Shown: positions 33,247-41,020, counted from the first letter of the stretch. The stretch: DNA of 64,000 bases from Nitrospirota bacterium (GCA_016180645.1 JACPAV010000004.1:157544-221543); one strand, 5' to 3'. The notes: a model not told the origin generated them from the letters alone. Made by a program: numbers and translations.

Positions 33247-33822
33247 GTGGGCCCGGCCCTGGCCCTCCTGCCGATTCTTTTCCTTGGCGGTCCACGTTCC
33301 ACCCTGTCCTTCTGCGAACCGACTCGTCTGACCGCTGATCTCGAATCCGGCGCGCGCGAGGCCGCTGAAAACCTGCGTCGGGAGGAGAAGCCCTACAGCA
33401 GCCTGGAGGACCGTGCGCGGTGGAGGAGCGTCTTGCCGGCGGTAACCTTTCGGTCGAGTTTCTCGGAACGGACGGCCACCGCCACCGGATCGGGGACACG
33501 CTTCTACTCCGAAATCGATTCGGAAACCGTCCTCACATCATCCAGCGAGAGCGGCCTCGTGAATCAGCGGACCTCTCCGACGGGCGTCACCGTAACCGCG
33601 ACGTGGAATCTCATGCCTTTGTTGTTCTCTTCCGGTGAGAACGCCGCGCGCGTATTCCGCAGGGAATCCTACATGCGATCCCGAAGGCGTAGCCGGGAAC
33701 TGCTGGAAGCCGTCGAAACGGCGCGGGGCGCGATCCGCCGTGTCGAAATGGGCGCGGGTTCCCCGGTGTTGGAGTGTATTGAAGCTCAGGCGGCTGTGGA
33801 AAAGATCAGGCACCGAAATTGA
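33247..33822 (+). CDS. Secreted protein, paralogue of the next gene
   Basis: This 191-residue protein starts at GTG 33247, 9 bases after lepB. A hydrophobic N-terminus (ALALLPILFLGG) is a signal peptide. The segment SVLPAVTFRSSFSERTATAT, the beta-rich middle and the charged helical C-terminus parallel the protein at 33907, which has AVLPVFEVSVSRNVGDGT and a similar C-terminal helix. Both resemble the beta-barrel half plus coiled-coil pattern of truncated TolC-like outer-membrane proteins, but the match is loose. No family name can be given with confidence. Confidence 0.65.
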   Translation: MGPALALLPILFLGGPRSTLSFCEPTRLTADLESGAREAAENLRREEKPYSSLEDRARWRSVLPAVTFRSSFSERTATATGSGTRFYSEIDSETVLTSSSESGLVNQRTSPTGVTVTATWNLMPLLFSSGENAARVFRRESYMRSRRRSRELLEAVETARGAIRRVEMGAGSPVLECIEAQAAVEKIRHRN

Positions 33823-33842
33823 AAGCCGATGGCTGAAAGCTG

Positions 33843-33859
33843 GTCCGCCTCAGGCGGAC
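33843..33859. repeat. Small perfect hairpin
   Basis: GTCCGCC-TCA-GGCGGAC lies in a short gap flanked by GCTGAAAGCTG and GCTGAATGCTG imperfect repeats. No function is assigned; a terminator is possible though no T-run follows. Confidence 0.35.
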
Positions 33860-33906
33860 TGAGCGCTGAATGCTGACGGCTGTTTACCTCACGAAAGGAG
33901 GATCCG

Positions 33907-34575
33907 ATGAACCACTACCTGTGGGTTGCCGCGATGGCGGCGTGGTTGATGTCGGTCCGGGGGACTTTCGCGCAGGAGTCGAATCCTGTTGATTCGCTCC
34001 TCGCAGAAACACCGCCGGTATCCGACGTAGTCGAGGCGGCGCTCCGCCATGCGGACGTGTTCCGGGGCGGGGTCAACCGATGGCAAACCCGATCCCGGGC
34101 CAAGGCCGTCCTGCCCGTGTTCGAGGTCTCCGTATCGAGAAACGTGGGCGACGGCACTTCGGTTGATACCTCGCGGACGATCTTCGGATCGGCGTCCACC
34201 GAGACCAGCCCGGGCCAGTTCGGGAACATCATCGAAGGTCCGGATGACCGCACGCTTCGCCAGTCGAAAGACGAGGGAAAGACACTGCGGTTCGCCGCGC
34301 GATGGTCGTTGGATGAGATGATCTTCAATCCCGACGAACTTCGCGCCGCACGGGAGGCGCAGAATCTCGTCGATCTCCGCGGCGGATTGTCGCGTCAGGT
34401 GGTGGACCTCTACTACACCCGCCTCAAACTGCTCGCCCTGCTTCGACTCCCGAGCGGACTGGGCCTCGTGGAGAGAACGGACAAGCAGCTCCAAGCCGAC
34501 CGCGCCTCCGCCGAGCTCGACGCCCTCACCGGCGGCTTCTTCGCCCAGGAACTGAAGCGGTTGAAAAAGAAGTAG
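33907..34575 (+). CDS. Secreted protein, paralogue of the previous gene
   Basis: This 222-residue protein starts at ATG 33907 behind a strong AAGGAGG. The signal peptide ends near TFAQES. A region VSDVVEAALRHADVFRG precedes AVLPVFEVSVSRNVGDGT; a beta-rich part and a long helix (DLRGGLSRQVVDLYYTRLK) follow, ending with the basic tail RLKKK. The order of features mirrors the upstream gene. Repeat-region architecture resembles one half of a TolC/OEP monomer (helix, barrel strands, helix). Function unknown; outer-membrane location is an inference. Confidence 0.7.
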   Translation: MNHYLWVAAMAAWLMSVRGTFAQESNPVDSLLAETPPVSDVVEAALRHADVFRGGVNRWQTRSRAKAVLPVFEVSVSRNVGDGTSVDTSRTIFGSASTETSPGQFGNIIEGPDDRTLRQSKDEGKTLRFAARWSLDEMIFNPDELRAAREAQNLVDLRGGLSRQVVDLYYTRLKLLALLRLPSGLGLVERTDKQLQADRASAELDALTGGFFAQELKRLKKK

Positions 34576-34884
34576 CGTAAAGCGTTCAATCCCCCGCGCG
34601 CTTCCCCCTCATGGGGAGTGAAAGAACCTTCCCCTCTCCCCGAGCGGGAGAGGGGGAGGGGGCTGATCGCCGTCGAGGCTGACACAAGGGAACTCCAGCA
34701 GATTTCAGAAGTTCTCGATTTGATTCTCGTCGGCTGGCAGGCCGAGCAGTGTGGTGATAGGATGCGCATCGATACATGACCCAGGGGGACGAAAAGAGTT
34801 AGACGGTTGAACAAAAGACCGTACCCTATTGGCGCTACAATATCAGGGCACAATGGCAAGTTAATCAATGGTTAGGCAGCTTCA
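34576..34884. other. Gap with GC hairpin, no gene
   Basis: A perfect 9-bp stem (CCCTCTCCC, CGAGC loop, GGGAGAGGG) lies at 34632-34654 in an otherwise gene-free 309 bases. The right part (34700-34884) turns AT-richer as the accessory patch begins. No ORF of merit is seen. Confidence 0.5.
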
Positions 34885-35271
34885 ATGAGCGGCAAGAAAT
34901 TGACTCAGCACCGCGGAGAACTCTCCCTTGCGATGATCGCGGAGGGAATAAACGCAGCTCGCGCAAATGCAAGGCGCCTGCTTGATGATGCGAAGACTCT
35001 GCAAGATGCGGGTCGAACGCACAGCGCTGTGGCACTCGCCATCCTTAGCATAGAAGAGTCAGGGAAGATCTCGATCCTCCGGCAGATGGTGTTATGCGAG
35101 AGCGAAACAGAATGGCGGCACGCGTGGAAGGACTATCGTAGCCACACAAGTAAGAACACGGCGTGGATCCTCGGCGAGCTTGCCGCAAAGGGATATTGGG
35201 GTCAAGGCTTTACTTGCCACATAGTGGCCGTTGGAACCGCTTGGAACGGGCGCATGGGCACCGGCGCATAA
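34885..35271 (+). pseudogene. AbiV-family abortive-infection protein, C-terminally truncated
   Basis: The first 110 or so residues match the AbiV family pattern: NARRLLDDAKTLQDAGRTH, SAVALAILSIEESGKISIL and WRHAWKDYRSHTSKNTAWIL. AbiV proteins stop phage growth by blocking phage translation and are normally about 200 residues. Here the frame changes character after residue 112 (GYWGQGFTCHIVAVG) and ends at residue 128, so the C-terminal half is missing. It is probably a decayed defence gene, although a short functional form cannot be excluded. Composition is more AT-rich than flanking genes. Confidence 0.65.
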
Positions 35272-35416
35272 CTCGAGCGGTCGGGGCTAGACACGGGGCG
35301 TGACACATCTGGACGAGGATTGCGCGGAGTTTTGAGGTTGAGGGTGGAGCCGGAGGCAGTGGGAATCGGACGAATAAACGCGGCCAGCGGGCGGACGTGC
35401 GGAAGTTCGTTGGCGG

Positions 35417-35926
35417 TCAGCGGGTCCCAACTTGCTCGGTTCGGATAAGCAGTTCGGCGGGGGTAACGATCTCGATCCCTTCGTGCGTCCCCAGGACAAG
35501 CAGATCCTTGTCGCCCGTCACCAGTATATCCACCCTCGCCTTAACAGCGGCGGCCAGGATCGCATCGTCGTCCGGATCACGACAAACCCGCGGGGGGTCG
35601 CCCTCAGCGTCAACGACCTCACAAAATCTGCGGATGTTCGCGATGCGCGCGTCGGCCTCCGGCCCCGCGTGCCCGACCTTGGGCAGATGCTCCTTGAGTT
35701 CATCGAGCACCTGCGGGCTCACCACACTTTGGAACGTTCGCAAGGCCGCATGCGCCAGCAGACGGTGGCAGACCCCCAGTGTCGCAAAGGCTGAAAAGAG
35801 CACATTGGTATCGAGGAAAACCCGGCTGCGTGTGGCCGGTGAGCGCCCCGGTGCTCGACCTTGCCCGGCCAAGCGGGGCGGCGCCAAGATGGCAAAGCGG
35901 TTCCGCGACTGGCCGGATGCCACCAA
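35417..35926 (-). CDS. PIN-domain toxin (VapC-like)
   Basis: The PIN domain starts at about residue 36 with RVFLDTNVLFSAFATLG. It shows DELKEHLPK, CRDPDDDAILAAAVKA and ILVTGDKDLLVL, giving the acidic residues that bind the catalytic metal in this ribonuclease fold. It belongs to the COG1569-type toxins. The first 35 residues read through to GTG 35926 without similarity, and no internal ATG precedes the domain, so the true start may be a non-ATG codon nearer RVFLDTN. It follows an RHH antitoxin gene 12 bases upstream, which is the normal order. Confidence 0.82.
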   Translation of the reverse strand: MVASGQSRNRFAILAPPRLAGQGRAPGRSPATRSRVFLDTNVLFSAFATLGVCHRLLAHAALRTFQSVVSPQVLDELKEHLPKVGHAGPEADARIANIRRFCEVVDAEGDPPRVCRDPDDDAILAAAVKARVDILVTGDKDLLVLGTHEGIEIVTPAELLIRTEQVGTR

Positions 35927-35938
35927 GCGGGGAGACCC

Positions 35939-36157
35939 TCAGGAAACCATGTCGAAGATCTGCTCTTCCGAGACGATCCCGCGGGCCGCGGCCCTCTTGC
36001 GCGTTTCAGCAGCCAGCTCCTCGAACTCCTGGAGAGCCAGCTGTCGTTGGAGAGCTTCCCGGACAATGGCGCTCCGTGGGAGCCTCCGCTTCCTGGCGAC
36101 GGCGGAGAGTTGTCGGACAAGGTCTTTGGGGAGGCGAACGGTAATCGCGGCTTCCAT
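35939..36157 (-). CDS. Ribbon-helix-helix antitoxin for PIN toxin
   Basis: This protein of 72 residues from ATG 36157 (84 from GTG/ATG 36193) begins MEAAITVRLPKDLVRQL, an RHH strand-helix start. The second helix is RSAIVREALQRQLAL, followed by an acidic tail (ARGIVSEEQIFDMVS) that would block the toxin active site. It is immediately upstream of the PIN gene on the same strand. RHH proteins bind their own promoter; TGACAATGTAATAC upstream could hold the operator. Confidence 0.85.
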   Translation of the reverse strand: MEAAITVRLPKDLVRQLSAVARKRRLPRSAIVREALQRQLALQEFEELAAETRKRAAARGIVSEEQIFDMVS

Positions 36158-36227
36158 GTCTGACAATGTAATACAACCCGGGTGCGGTGTCAATGCCGTC
36201 GGGTCCGAACGGGATCTGCACGGCTGG

Positions 36228-36372
36228 GGTCAGGCGTGGGGGTTGATACTTTGGGTCCAGCGTGTTTCGACAACCCTTGGGGCAGCACGGACTATCCTGA
36301 TCCTGAAATCGTGATTGCGAGCATTCTCTCGATGCCTCGATACTGTGAAAGTATCAGGTCCCATGCCTGACC
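36228..36372. mobile_element. MITE-like element with 25-bp inverted ends
   Basis: The left end begins GGTCAGGCGTGGGGGTTGAT and ends ACTTT; the inverted right end begins GGTCAGGCATGGGACCTGAT and also ends ACTTT (21 of 25 bases match). They bound 145 bases with no ORF. Ends of this type are known on non-autonomous elements mobilised by Y1/REP-type transposases. It sits between two toxin-antitoxin modules, and a small inner hairpin GATACT...AGTATC adjoins the right end. Confidence 0.6.
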
Positions 36373-36478
36373 GCATGACCCCCTGACCCATGACTTGGAG
36401 TGTCCCGAGCGCGGAAATCCAGAAACCTGATCGGGGGGATTGCTTGCCATTACCCCGGTAATGTGAGATAAGAGGCTC

Positions 36479-36742
36479 ATGCCCATCGCGCAATCCAGGC
36501 TGACCGCCCAGGGGCAGATCTCGGTGCCCGCGGAGGTGAGGCGGAAACTCGGGGTCGGACCCGGCTCGATCCTGGAATGGGACGAAGCGGGCGAGAAAAT
36601 CCTGGTCCGGCGGTCGGGGCGGTACACCTCGGAAGACATCCATCGGCAGATTTTCGCCGGGAGCGCGCCGCGGCGTCGGAGCACCGCAGAGATCAAGGAA
36701 GGCATCCGCCGGCACATTCGGAAGAGACATGCGGGCGGTTGA
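36479..36742 (+). CDS. AbrB/MazE-type antitoxin
   Basis: This 87-residue protein has an N-terminal swapped-hairpin AbrB DNA-binding domain. The segment MPIAQSRLTAQGQISVPAEV is followed by RRKLGVGPGSILEWD, a classic match, and the C-terminal tail binds the toxin. The stop codon lies 14 bases inside the following PIN gene, the normal coupling of antitoxin and toxin. The tail is rich in Arg, typical of the toxin-embracing segment. Confidence 0.9.
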   Translation: MPIAQSRLTAQGQISVPAEVRRKLGVGPGSILEWDEAGEKILVRRSGRYTSEDIHRQIFAGSAPRRRSTAEIKEGIRRHIRKRHAGG

Positions 36743-37112
36743 CACGAATGTTCTCGTCCGACTGGTGACCCGGGACGATCCGGAGCAAGTGGCCGCCGCG
36801 GAGTCGTTCGTGGAGCGCGGCGCTTGGGTCTCCCATCTTGTCTTGGTGGAGCTGTTGTGGGTGCTGGAATCTGTGTATGGGATTGGGCCGCGTGAACGCG
36901 CTATGACCGTGGAAATGCTACTCCATCACGACCGGTTGACGATCGAGGGTCCGAACGTGGTTTCCGCGGCGCTTGCGGTCTTTCGACGCAAGCCATCCCT
37001 GGGCTTTTCGGACTGCCTGGTGCTGGAGACCGCCCGAACAGCCGGGCACCTGCCCCTGGGAACCTTCGATCGCGCGCTCGGGAGAATGGACGGGGCTCAG
37101 CGACTGGCGTAA
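36729..37112 (+). CDS. vapC: PIN-domain ribonuclease toxin VapC
   Basis: This 127-residue PIN toxin shows MRAVDTNVLVRLVTRDDP, VLVELLWVLESVYG, LGFSDCLVLETARTAG and GTFDRALGRM, giving the four acidic residues of the metal site. VapC toxins cut specific tRNAs or rRNA. The start lies inside the upstream AbrB antitoxin gene (14-base overlap). Full length for the family. Confidence 0.92.
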   Translation: MRAVDTNVLVRLVTRDDPEQVAAAESFVERGAWVSHLVLVELLWVLESVYGIGPRERAMTVEMLLHHDRLTIEGPNVVSAALAVFRRKPSLGFSDCLVLETARTAGHLPLGTFDRALGRMDGAQRLA

Positions 37113-37215
37113 CGCGGCCCAGCGATGTCCACCGCCTCCGGCGAAGACCCTCAAACGCGAAGATTCCTCTCAAACGGTGTTTGACGCACCCCCGGTGGGC
37201 CGGTAGAATCCGCCT

Positions 37216-37488
37216 GTGGGGAACAGGGTTGTTGTCTACACAGCGAGCCTCTGACCGTATTGCATCAAGGCAAAGGCTTTGCTGAAAAAAAGGAATGTCC
37301 CGTTCACGGAGATCAATATGGGTTGGGACGGACCCCTCTGGGATGAATTGGAGAAAAAATCCGGCATGACCACCGTGCCTCAAATCTATCTCGACGATAC
37401 CTGCATCGGGGGCCATGATGAACTCAAGGCCCTCATCGATTCCGGTCGCTTCGAAAAGGTGTTCGCCTCCGTTCTGAGATCGTCATGA
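37216..37488 (+). CDS. Selenocysteine glutaredoxin (in-frame TGA as Sec in UPYC)
   Basis: Read from GTG 37216 with TGA 37252-37254 as selenocysteine, the 90-residue product starts VGNRVVVYTASL, then U-P-Y-C, then IKAKALLKKRNVPFTEIN, and continues with TTVPQIYLDDTCIGGHDEL. That is a complete class I glutaredoxin: VVVYT strand, the active site (CPYC with Sec for the first Cys), TVP cis-proline loop and the GG-glutathione motif. An in-frame TAG at 37204 limits the N-terminus. Standard gene calling would start at TTG 37279 and lose the active site. A short hairpin after the TGA could be the SECIS. The stop overlaps the HD-GYP gene by 4 bases. Sec would speed reduction of glutathione-mixed disulfides. 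Confidence 0.85.
37252..37284 (+). promoter_or_regulatory. Candidate bacterial SECIS hairpin
   Basis: After TGA 37252-37254, bases 37269-37283 can fold as G-GCAAA, loop GGC, TTTGC-T (six pairs including one G-U). The apical loop starts 20 bases after the TGA, inside the 16-37 base range usual for bacterial SECIS, and has Gs at its first positions as SelB binding requires. The stem is short, so this needs testing. Confidence 0.6.
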
Positions 37489-38648
37489 GCGCCCGACCGA
37501 TTGGCCGCATGGAAGCCGCCGGAGCCGGCCGGGTTTCTCCGGGTAAGATCCTCGTCGTCGATGACGATGCCGCCCTTTGCGACACACTGAAGGATGTCTT
37601 CACGGGCGATGGTCATCACGTGGGGATAGCCCGGGACGGGAAGGCGGGGCTCCGCGAGCTTGCGAACGATCATTACGACGTCGTCATCACCGATCTCAAC
37701 ATGCCCGAGATGGAAGGATTGGAACTGCTCTCCCACATCCGTAAGAGTCAGTTCGACGTCTGTCCCATCGTACTCACCGGCTTCGGAACCATCGAGGCCG
37801 CGGTGGAATCGATGAAGCTGGGGGCCTACGACTACGTGCTGAAGCCGTTCAACGTAAACGAATTCCGCGAGGTCGTCTGGAAATGTCTGGCGCGGGTTCG
37901 CGAGGAACGGGAGCACCCGATTCGCGTCGACCGGCTCAAAGCGGAGACGGCGGAGGGCCTCCTTGAAGCCTTGGAAGCCAAGGATCGATACACGCGCGGC
38001 CATTCGGAGCGCGTGGGCCGATACGCCCGGATTCTGGCCGAGGGGCTCAATTTGGGTGACGGAGACGTGCGCCTGATCGAACAGGCGGGGCGGCTCCATG
38101 ACATCGGCAAGATCGGAGTGCGCCTTGAACACCTCAACAAGAGGGGCCCCCTCACGGTCGACGAACACGAGCTCTACAAGCTGCATGTCTCCTATGGAAA
38201 GACAATTCTGGACGTCATCACGCCGTTTCGGAACCTGTCGGAAATGGCCTATCACCACCATGAACGATTCGATGGCAATGGGTATCTTGCGGGTGTTCAG
38301 GGCGCCGACATTCCGCTCGGTGGACGCATCCTCGTCATCTGCGACGGGTTCGACGCCATGACCTCCGACCGACCCTACCGCTCGCGTCTGCCTCTGGGTG
38401 TGGCGGTGCAGGAGCTTCTGCGCTGCTCAGGAACGCAGTTCGATCCTGACCTGGTTCAGGTGTTCGTGCGAAGACTCAAAGAGCTTCACCGTCCGGAAGA
38501 ACTCGAACCGGAAGAGATCGTCATCGCCCGGGAAAGCTCGAAGGGCGGCCTCGGACCGCTGATCTTCACCAAGCGCGCGGTGGATGAGGGTGAAATCCCT
38601 GAGTGGGAATCCGACGGCCGGAAGACCGTGCCGTTCGAACGATACTAA
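37485..38648 (+). CDS. HD-GYP response regulator (c-di-GMP phosphodiesterase)
   Basis: The 387-residue protein has a receiver domain (about 20-140: ILVVDDDAALCDTL, phospho-Asp in VVITDLNMPEMEG, Lys in YVLKPFNVNE) and an HD-GYP domain from about 155 (RYTRGHSERVGRYARILAEG, GRLHDIGKIGVRLEHLNK, MAYHHHERFDGNGYLAG). HD-GYP enzymes break down cyclic di-GMP with a metal site formed by these His/Asp residues. The HD motif is intact; the GYP loop reads GNGYLAGVQG. The start overlaps the selenoglutaredoxin stop (ATGA), hinting at a redox link, which is an inference. Confidence 0.93.
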   Translation: MSARPIGRMEAAGAGRVSPGKILVVDDDAALCDTLKDVFTGDGHHVGIARDGKAGLRELANDHYDVVITDLNMPEMEGLELLSHIRKSQFDVCPIVLTGFGTIEAAVESMKLGAYDYVLKPFNVNEFREVVWKCLARVREEREHPIRVDRLKAETAEGLLEALEAKDRYTRGHSERVGRYARILAEGLNLGDGDVRLIEQAGRLHDIGKIGVRLEHLNKRGPLTVDEHELYKLHVSYGKTILDVITPFRNLSEMAYHHHERFDGNGYLAGVQGADIPLGGRILVICDGFDAMTSDRPYRSRLPLGVAVQELLRCSGTQFDPDLVQVFVRRLKELHRPEELEPEEIVIARESSKGGLGPLIFTKRAVDEGEIPEWESDGRKTVPFERY

Positions 38649-38661
38649 AAGGAGTCACCAC

Positions 38662-38889
38662 GTGCCGATCTATGAATATGTCTGCAAGAAATGCGATCAG
38701 GAATTTGAGGAGTTGCTTCGATCAAGGGATGAAGTGGTCAAGTGTCCCGGCTGCGGAACGAAGAAGGTGTCCCGCCGGCTCTCGATCGTCGGTTTCAAGA
38801 GCGGAAGCACGTTCGTGTCGGCGAGCGGCGGCGGCGGCTGCGGCAGTGGGAGTTGCGGCGGCGGTTCCTGCGGATCCTGCTCGCACTAG
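38662..38889 (+). CDS. FmdB-family zinc-ribbon protein
   Basis: The 75-residue product starts at GTG 38662 behind AAGGAG. It begins VPIYEYVCKKCDQEFEEL and has VKCPGCGTKKVSRRLS, four Cys of a zinc ribbon typical of the FmdB/CxxC_CxxC family. The C-terminus is a Gly/Ser/Cys-rich tail ending GSCGSCSH. The role is unknown, though FmdB-type proteins are linked to regulation and ribosome-associated stress. Its stop overlaps the convergent FAD oxidoreductase end by 4 bases. Confidence 0.9.
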   Translation: MPIYEYVCKKCDQEFEELLRSRDEVVKCPGCGTKKVSRRLSIVGFKSGSTFVSASGGGGCGSGSCGGGSCGSCSH

Positions 38890-40346
38890 GCCGCAAGTAC
38901 CCTGAGACACGCCCGCGCGGCGAGTCGGCCGGCGAGCGCTTCCCCATCCAGACCCCAATAAGGAAATATCTCCGGAGCGGCAAAGAAAAGATTCGACCAG
39001 TGGCTCCTGAGGGTCAATCCCACCGGCGAGTCTTCATGCTTCGGATCCATCCGGTAAACGACATTCGTGTTCCCCAGGAAATTCCGGGCAAACGTGAGGG
39101 AGTCGTGCCACCCCACGCACCTGATTTTCCCCTCGGCGAAAGGCATCAGATCGTGAAGGCGGCGCAACACCTGATCCCGAGCGTGGGCGGCGGCGGTCTC
39201 AAACTTTTCCATGTCCTCCGCCGGGAGGAAGACCGTGGCGGTAACCGGAACTTCGTTCATTTCGGAAGTGGGATGGACAGCGAGCAAGAAACACTCGGTC
39301 CAATCCTTCAAGTCGGGCGACGCAATGGAGCTTTTGGCGCCGGGAGGTTCCTCGCCCAGATGGCAGGCCAGATACGGACCGATGCCCACGGGCACTACGT
39401 CCATAAGGACCCGGAAATGTATCGACAGACGGACGTATTTCGGCGCGAGAAAGAATGAAGCGATCCGGCTTCGGACGGGATCCTCGCCGGCAACCCGCGC
39501 AAACTGGAGATAGCCGGCGGCCCAAACGTAGGATCGTGCCTGGATGGGCCCATTCCCCTCGTGCAGATCGACGGCCTTGACCCGATTCCCCTCGGCGAAA
39601 ACGTACTTCACTTCTGCACCCGCCACGTCCCCACCCATCTCCTTGACCATCTCGGCAAGATCGGTGAGGAATCCGCTCCTTCGCCCCTCGAAATAAAACG
39701 TGTCGAGTTGGGGATGAGCCAGCACCCCGATGGCAGCGTGAAAGTCGCCTTGGGGGTGGTAGAGCTGGCTGAAGGGAAGCAGAAGCAGGTTCAGATCGTG
39801 GATGAGCGAAGGGGGAAGTCCCGCGGATTCGGCTGCTTTCGTGAGCGTTGGCATCCGATCCTCCATGGCGGTTTTGACTTTCCGCTTGGTCCGATCCCAC
39901 AGACCCTTCGGTTCGGCATCCGGGGCGAGATTCAGGCGCTCCATGGCCGTCTTCCGGACCTGGGAGAGGGCTTCAAGGAGTGCGCGCAGCCCCTCCTCGC
40001 CTACGGAGTGGTAGCGTCCCAGCGCTTCGAGAATCTGCTCCTGCTTCGGCGGGAAACTGATCCGGTGATCGGGCAGGAGAAGCTGCATCGCGGGCTCGAC
40101 CGGCATGATGCCCCGCATTTTGTAGACGGGGACGTTCATCTCGCGCAGACCTTTTTCGAGATTGCGCCCCGCGGATAGGCCCCATAGAACGGGAGGGCCG
40201 TGCTCCAGGACCACTCCATCGGCCTGCGACTCCCAGGGAATGGTCTTCAGGAGGAGAACGCGCTTCTTCTTTCGGAGCAGAATCCCCGCGGTGATGAGTC
40301 CACCGATAGTGTTGCCAATAACAACGCAGTCGTAGGACGACTTCAC
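38886..40346 (-). CDS. FAD-dependent oxidoreductase (phytoene desaturase/amine oxidase-like)
   Basis: The 486-residue protein begins YDCVVIGNTIGGLITAGILL, a Rossmann FAD site where GAGxxG is replaced by GNTIGG, then has a conserved Leu/Lys-rich strand. A second site near the C-terminus (FFAAPEIFPYWGLDGEALAG) resembles the flavin-contacting motif of carotenoid desaturases and monoamine oxidases. It is the last gene of the operon amrB-coaE-purM-purN; the purN stop overlaps its GTG start (GTGA). Substrate is unknown; the fold assignment is fairly firm. Confidence 0.75.
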   Translation of the reverse strand: MKSSYDCVVIGNTIGGLITAGILLRKKKRVLLLKTIPWESQADGVVLEHGPPVLWGLSAGRNLEKGLREMNVPVYKMRGIMPVEPAMQLLLPDHRISFPPKQEQILEALGRYHSVGEEGLRALLEALSQVRKTAMERLNLAPDAEPKGLWDRTKRKVKTAMEDRMPTLTKAAESAGLPPSLIHDLNLLLLPFSQLYHPQGDFHAAIGVLAHPQLDTFYFEGRRSGFLTDLAEMVKEMGGDVAGAEVKYVFAEGNRVKAVDLHEGNGPIQARSYVWAAGYLQFARVAGEDPVRSRIASFFLAPKYVRLSIHFRVLMDVVPVGIGPYLACHLGEEPPGAKSSIASPDLKDWTECFLLAVHPTSEMNEVPVTATVFLPAEDMEKFETAAAHARDQVLRRLHDLMPFAEGKIRCVGWHDSLTFARNFLGNTNVVYRMDPKHEDSPVGLTLRSHWSNLFFAAPEIFPYWGLDGEALAGRLAARACLRVLAA

Positions 40347-41020
40347 GGTTTCTTCTCGAAATTGCGACGAACCGCGGGCTGGATCAGATTGGGAGCGGGA
40401 CTCACAGTCGATTCGGATATCGTCACCTTGCGTCCTTCGATGCGCAGCCGTCCCTCGGCGTAGAGCTGTATCGCTTCGGGATAGATCTGATGCTCGAGAG
40501 CGTGAATCCGCGCCTCCAGCGTCTCTTCGGAGTCGGTTTCAAGAATCGGGCATTCCGCCTGGATAATGATAGGGCCGGCATCTACCTGCTCTTCGACGAA
40601 ATGGACCGTGCAACCGGTGACCTTGACCCGGTGCTGAAACGCCTGCGAAATGCCATGGAGTCCGGGGAAGGACGGTAACAGCGAGGGATGAATGTTCATG
40701 ATGCGCTGCGGGAAGGCACGGATGAAAACGGGGGAAAGGACCCGCATGAAGCCGGCGAGGATCACGAGCTCCACCTGGCGTTCTCGAAGCACGCCGACGA
40801 TCTTCTCCTCGAATTGCGTCCTCGTACTGAACGCCTCTCGCGGGACGTGCTCGTGGAACAGTCCGTGCTTTTTCGCCCGCCCCAATGCACCGGATTCCGC
40901 ATGGTCCGATATGATCGCGGCGACCCGGGCGGACAGGCTGCCGGCTTCTACTCGATCGATGATGGCCTGAAGATTGGTGCCTGTTCCGGAAGCAAGAACG
41001 CCGAGGGCGACCGTTCGCAT
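40343..41020 (-). CDS. purN: Phosphoribosylglycinamide formyltransferase
   Basis: PurN transfers formyl from 10-formyl-THF to GAR in purine synthesis. The 225-residue protein has GVLASGTGTNLQAIIDRV, VILAGFMRVLSPVFI, RIMNIHPSLLPSFPGLH (catalytic Asn and His) and HFVEEQVDAGPIIIQ (catalytic Asp), all intact. ATG 41020 shares a base with the purM stop (TAATG). The frame is open upstream but homology begins at MRTVALGVLAS. About 20 residues longer at the C-terminus than E. coli PurN (212). Confidence 0.96.
   Translation of the reverse strand: MRTVALGVLASGTGTNLQAIIDRVEAGSLSARVAAIISDHAESGALGRAKKHGLFHEHVPREAFSTRTQFEEKIVGVLRERQVELVILAGFMRVLSPVFIRAFPQRIMNIHPSLLPSFPGLHGISQAFQHRVKVTGCTVHFVEEQVDAGPIIIQAECPILETDSEETLEARIHALEHQIYPEAIQLYAEGRLRIEGRKVTISESTVSPAPNLIQPAVRRNFEKKP

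Noticed and set aside
34862-34880. GTTAGGC motif upstream of the AbiV remnant, as in integron attC sites
   Set aside because: No complementary core site or attC-like imperfect palindrome follows the gene, and no integrase is in the window; the heptamer occurs by chance.
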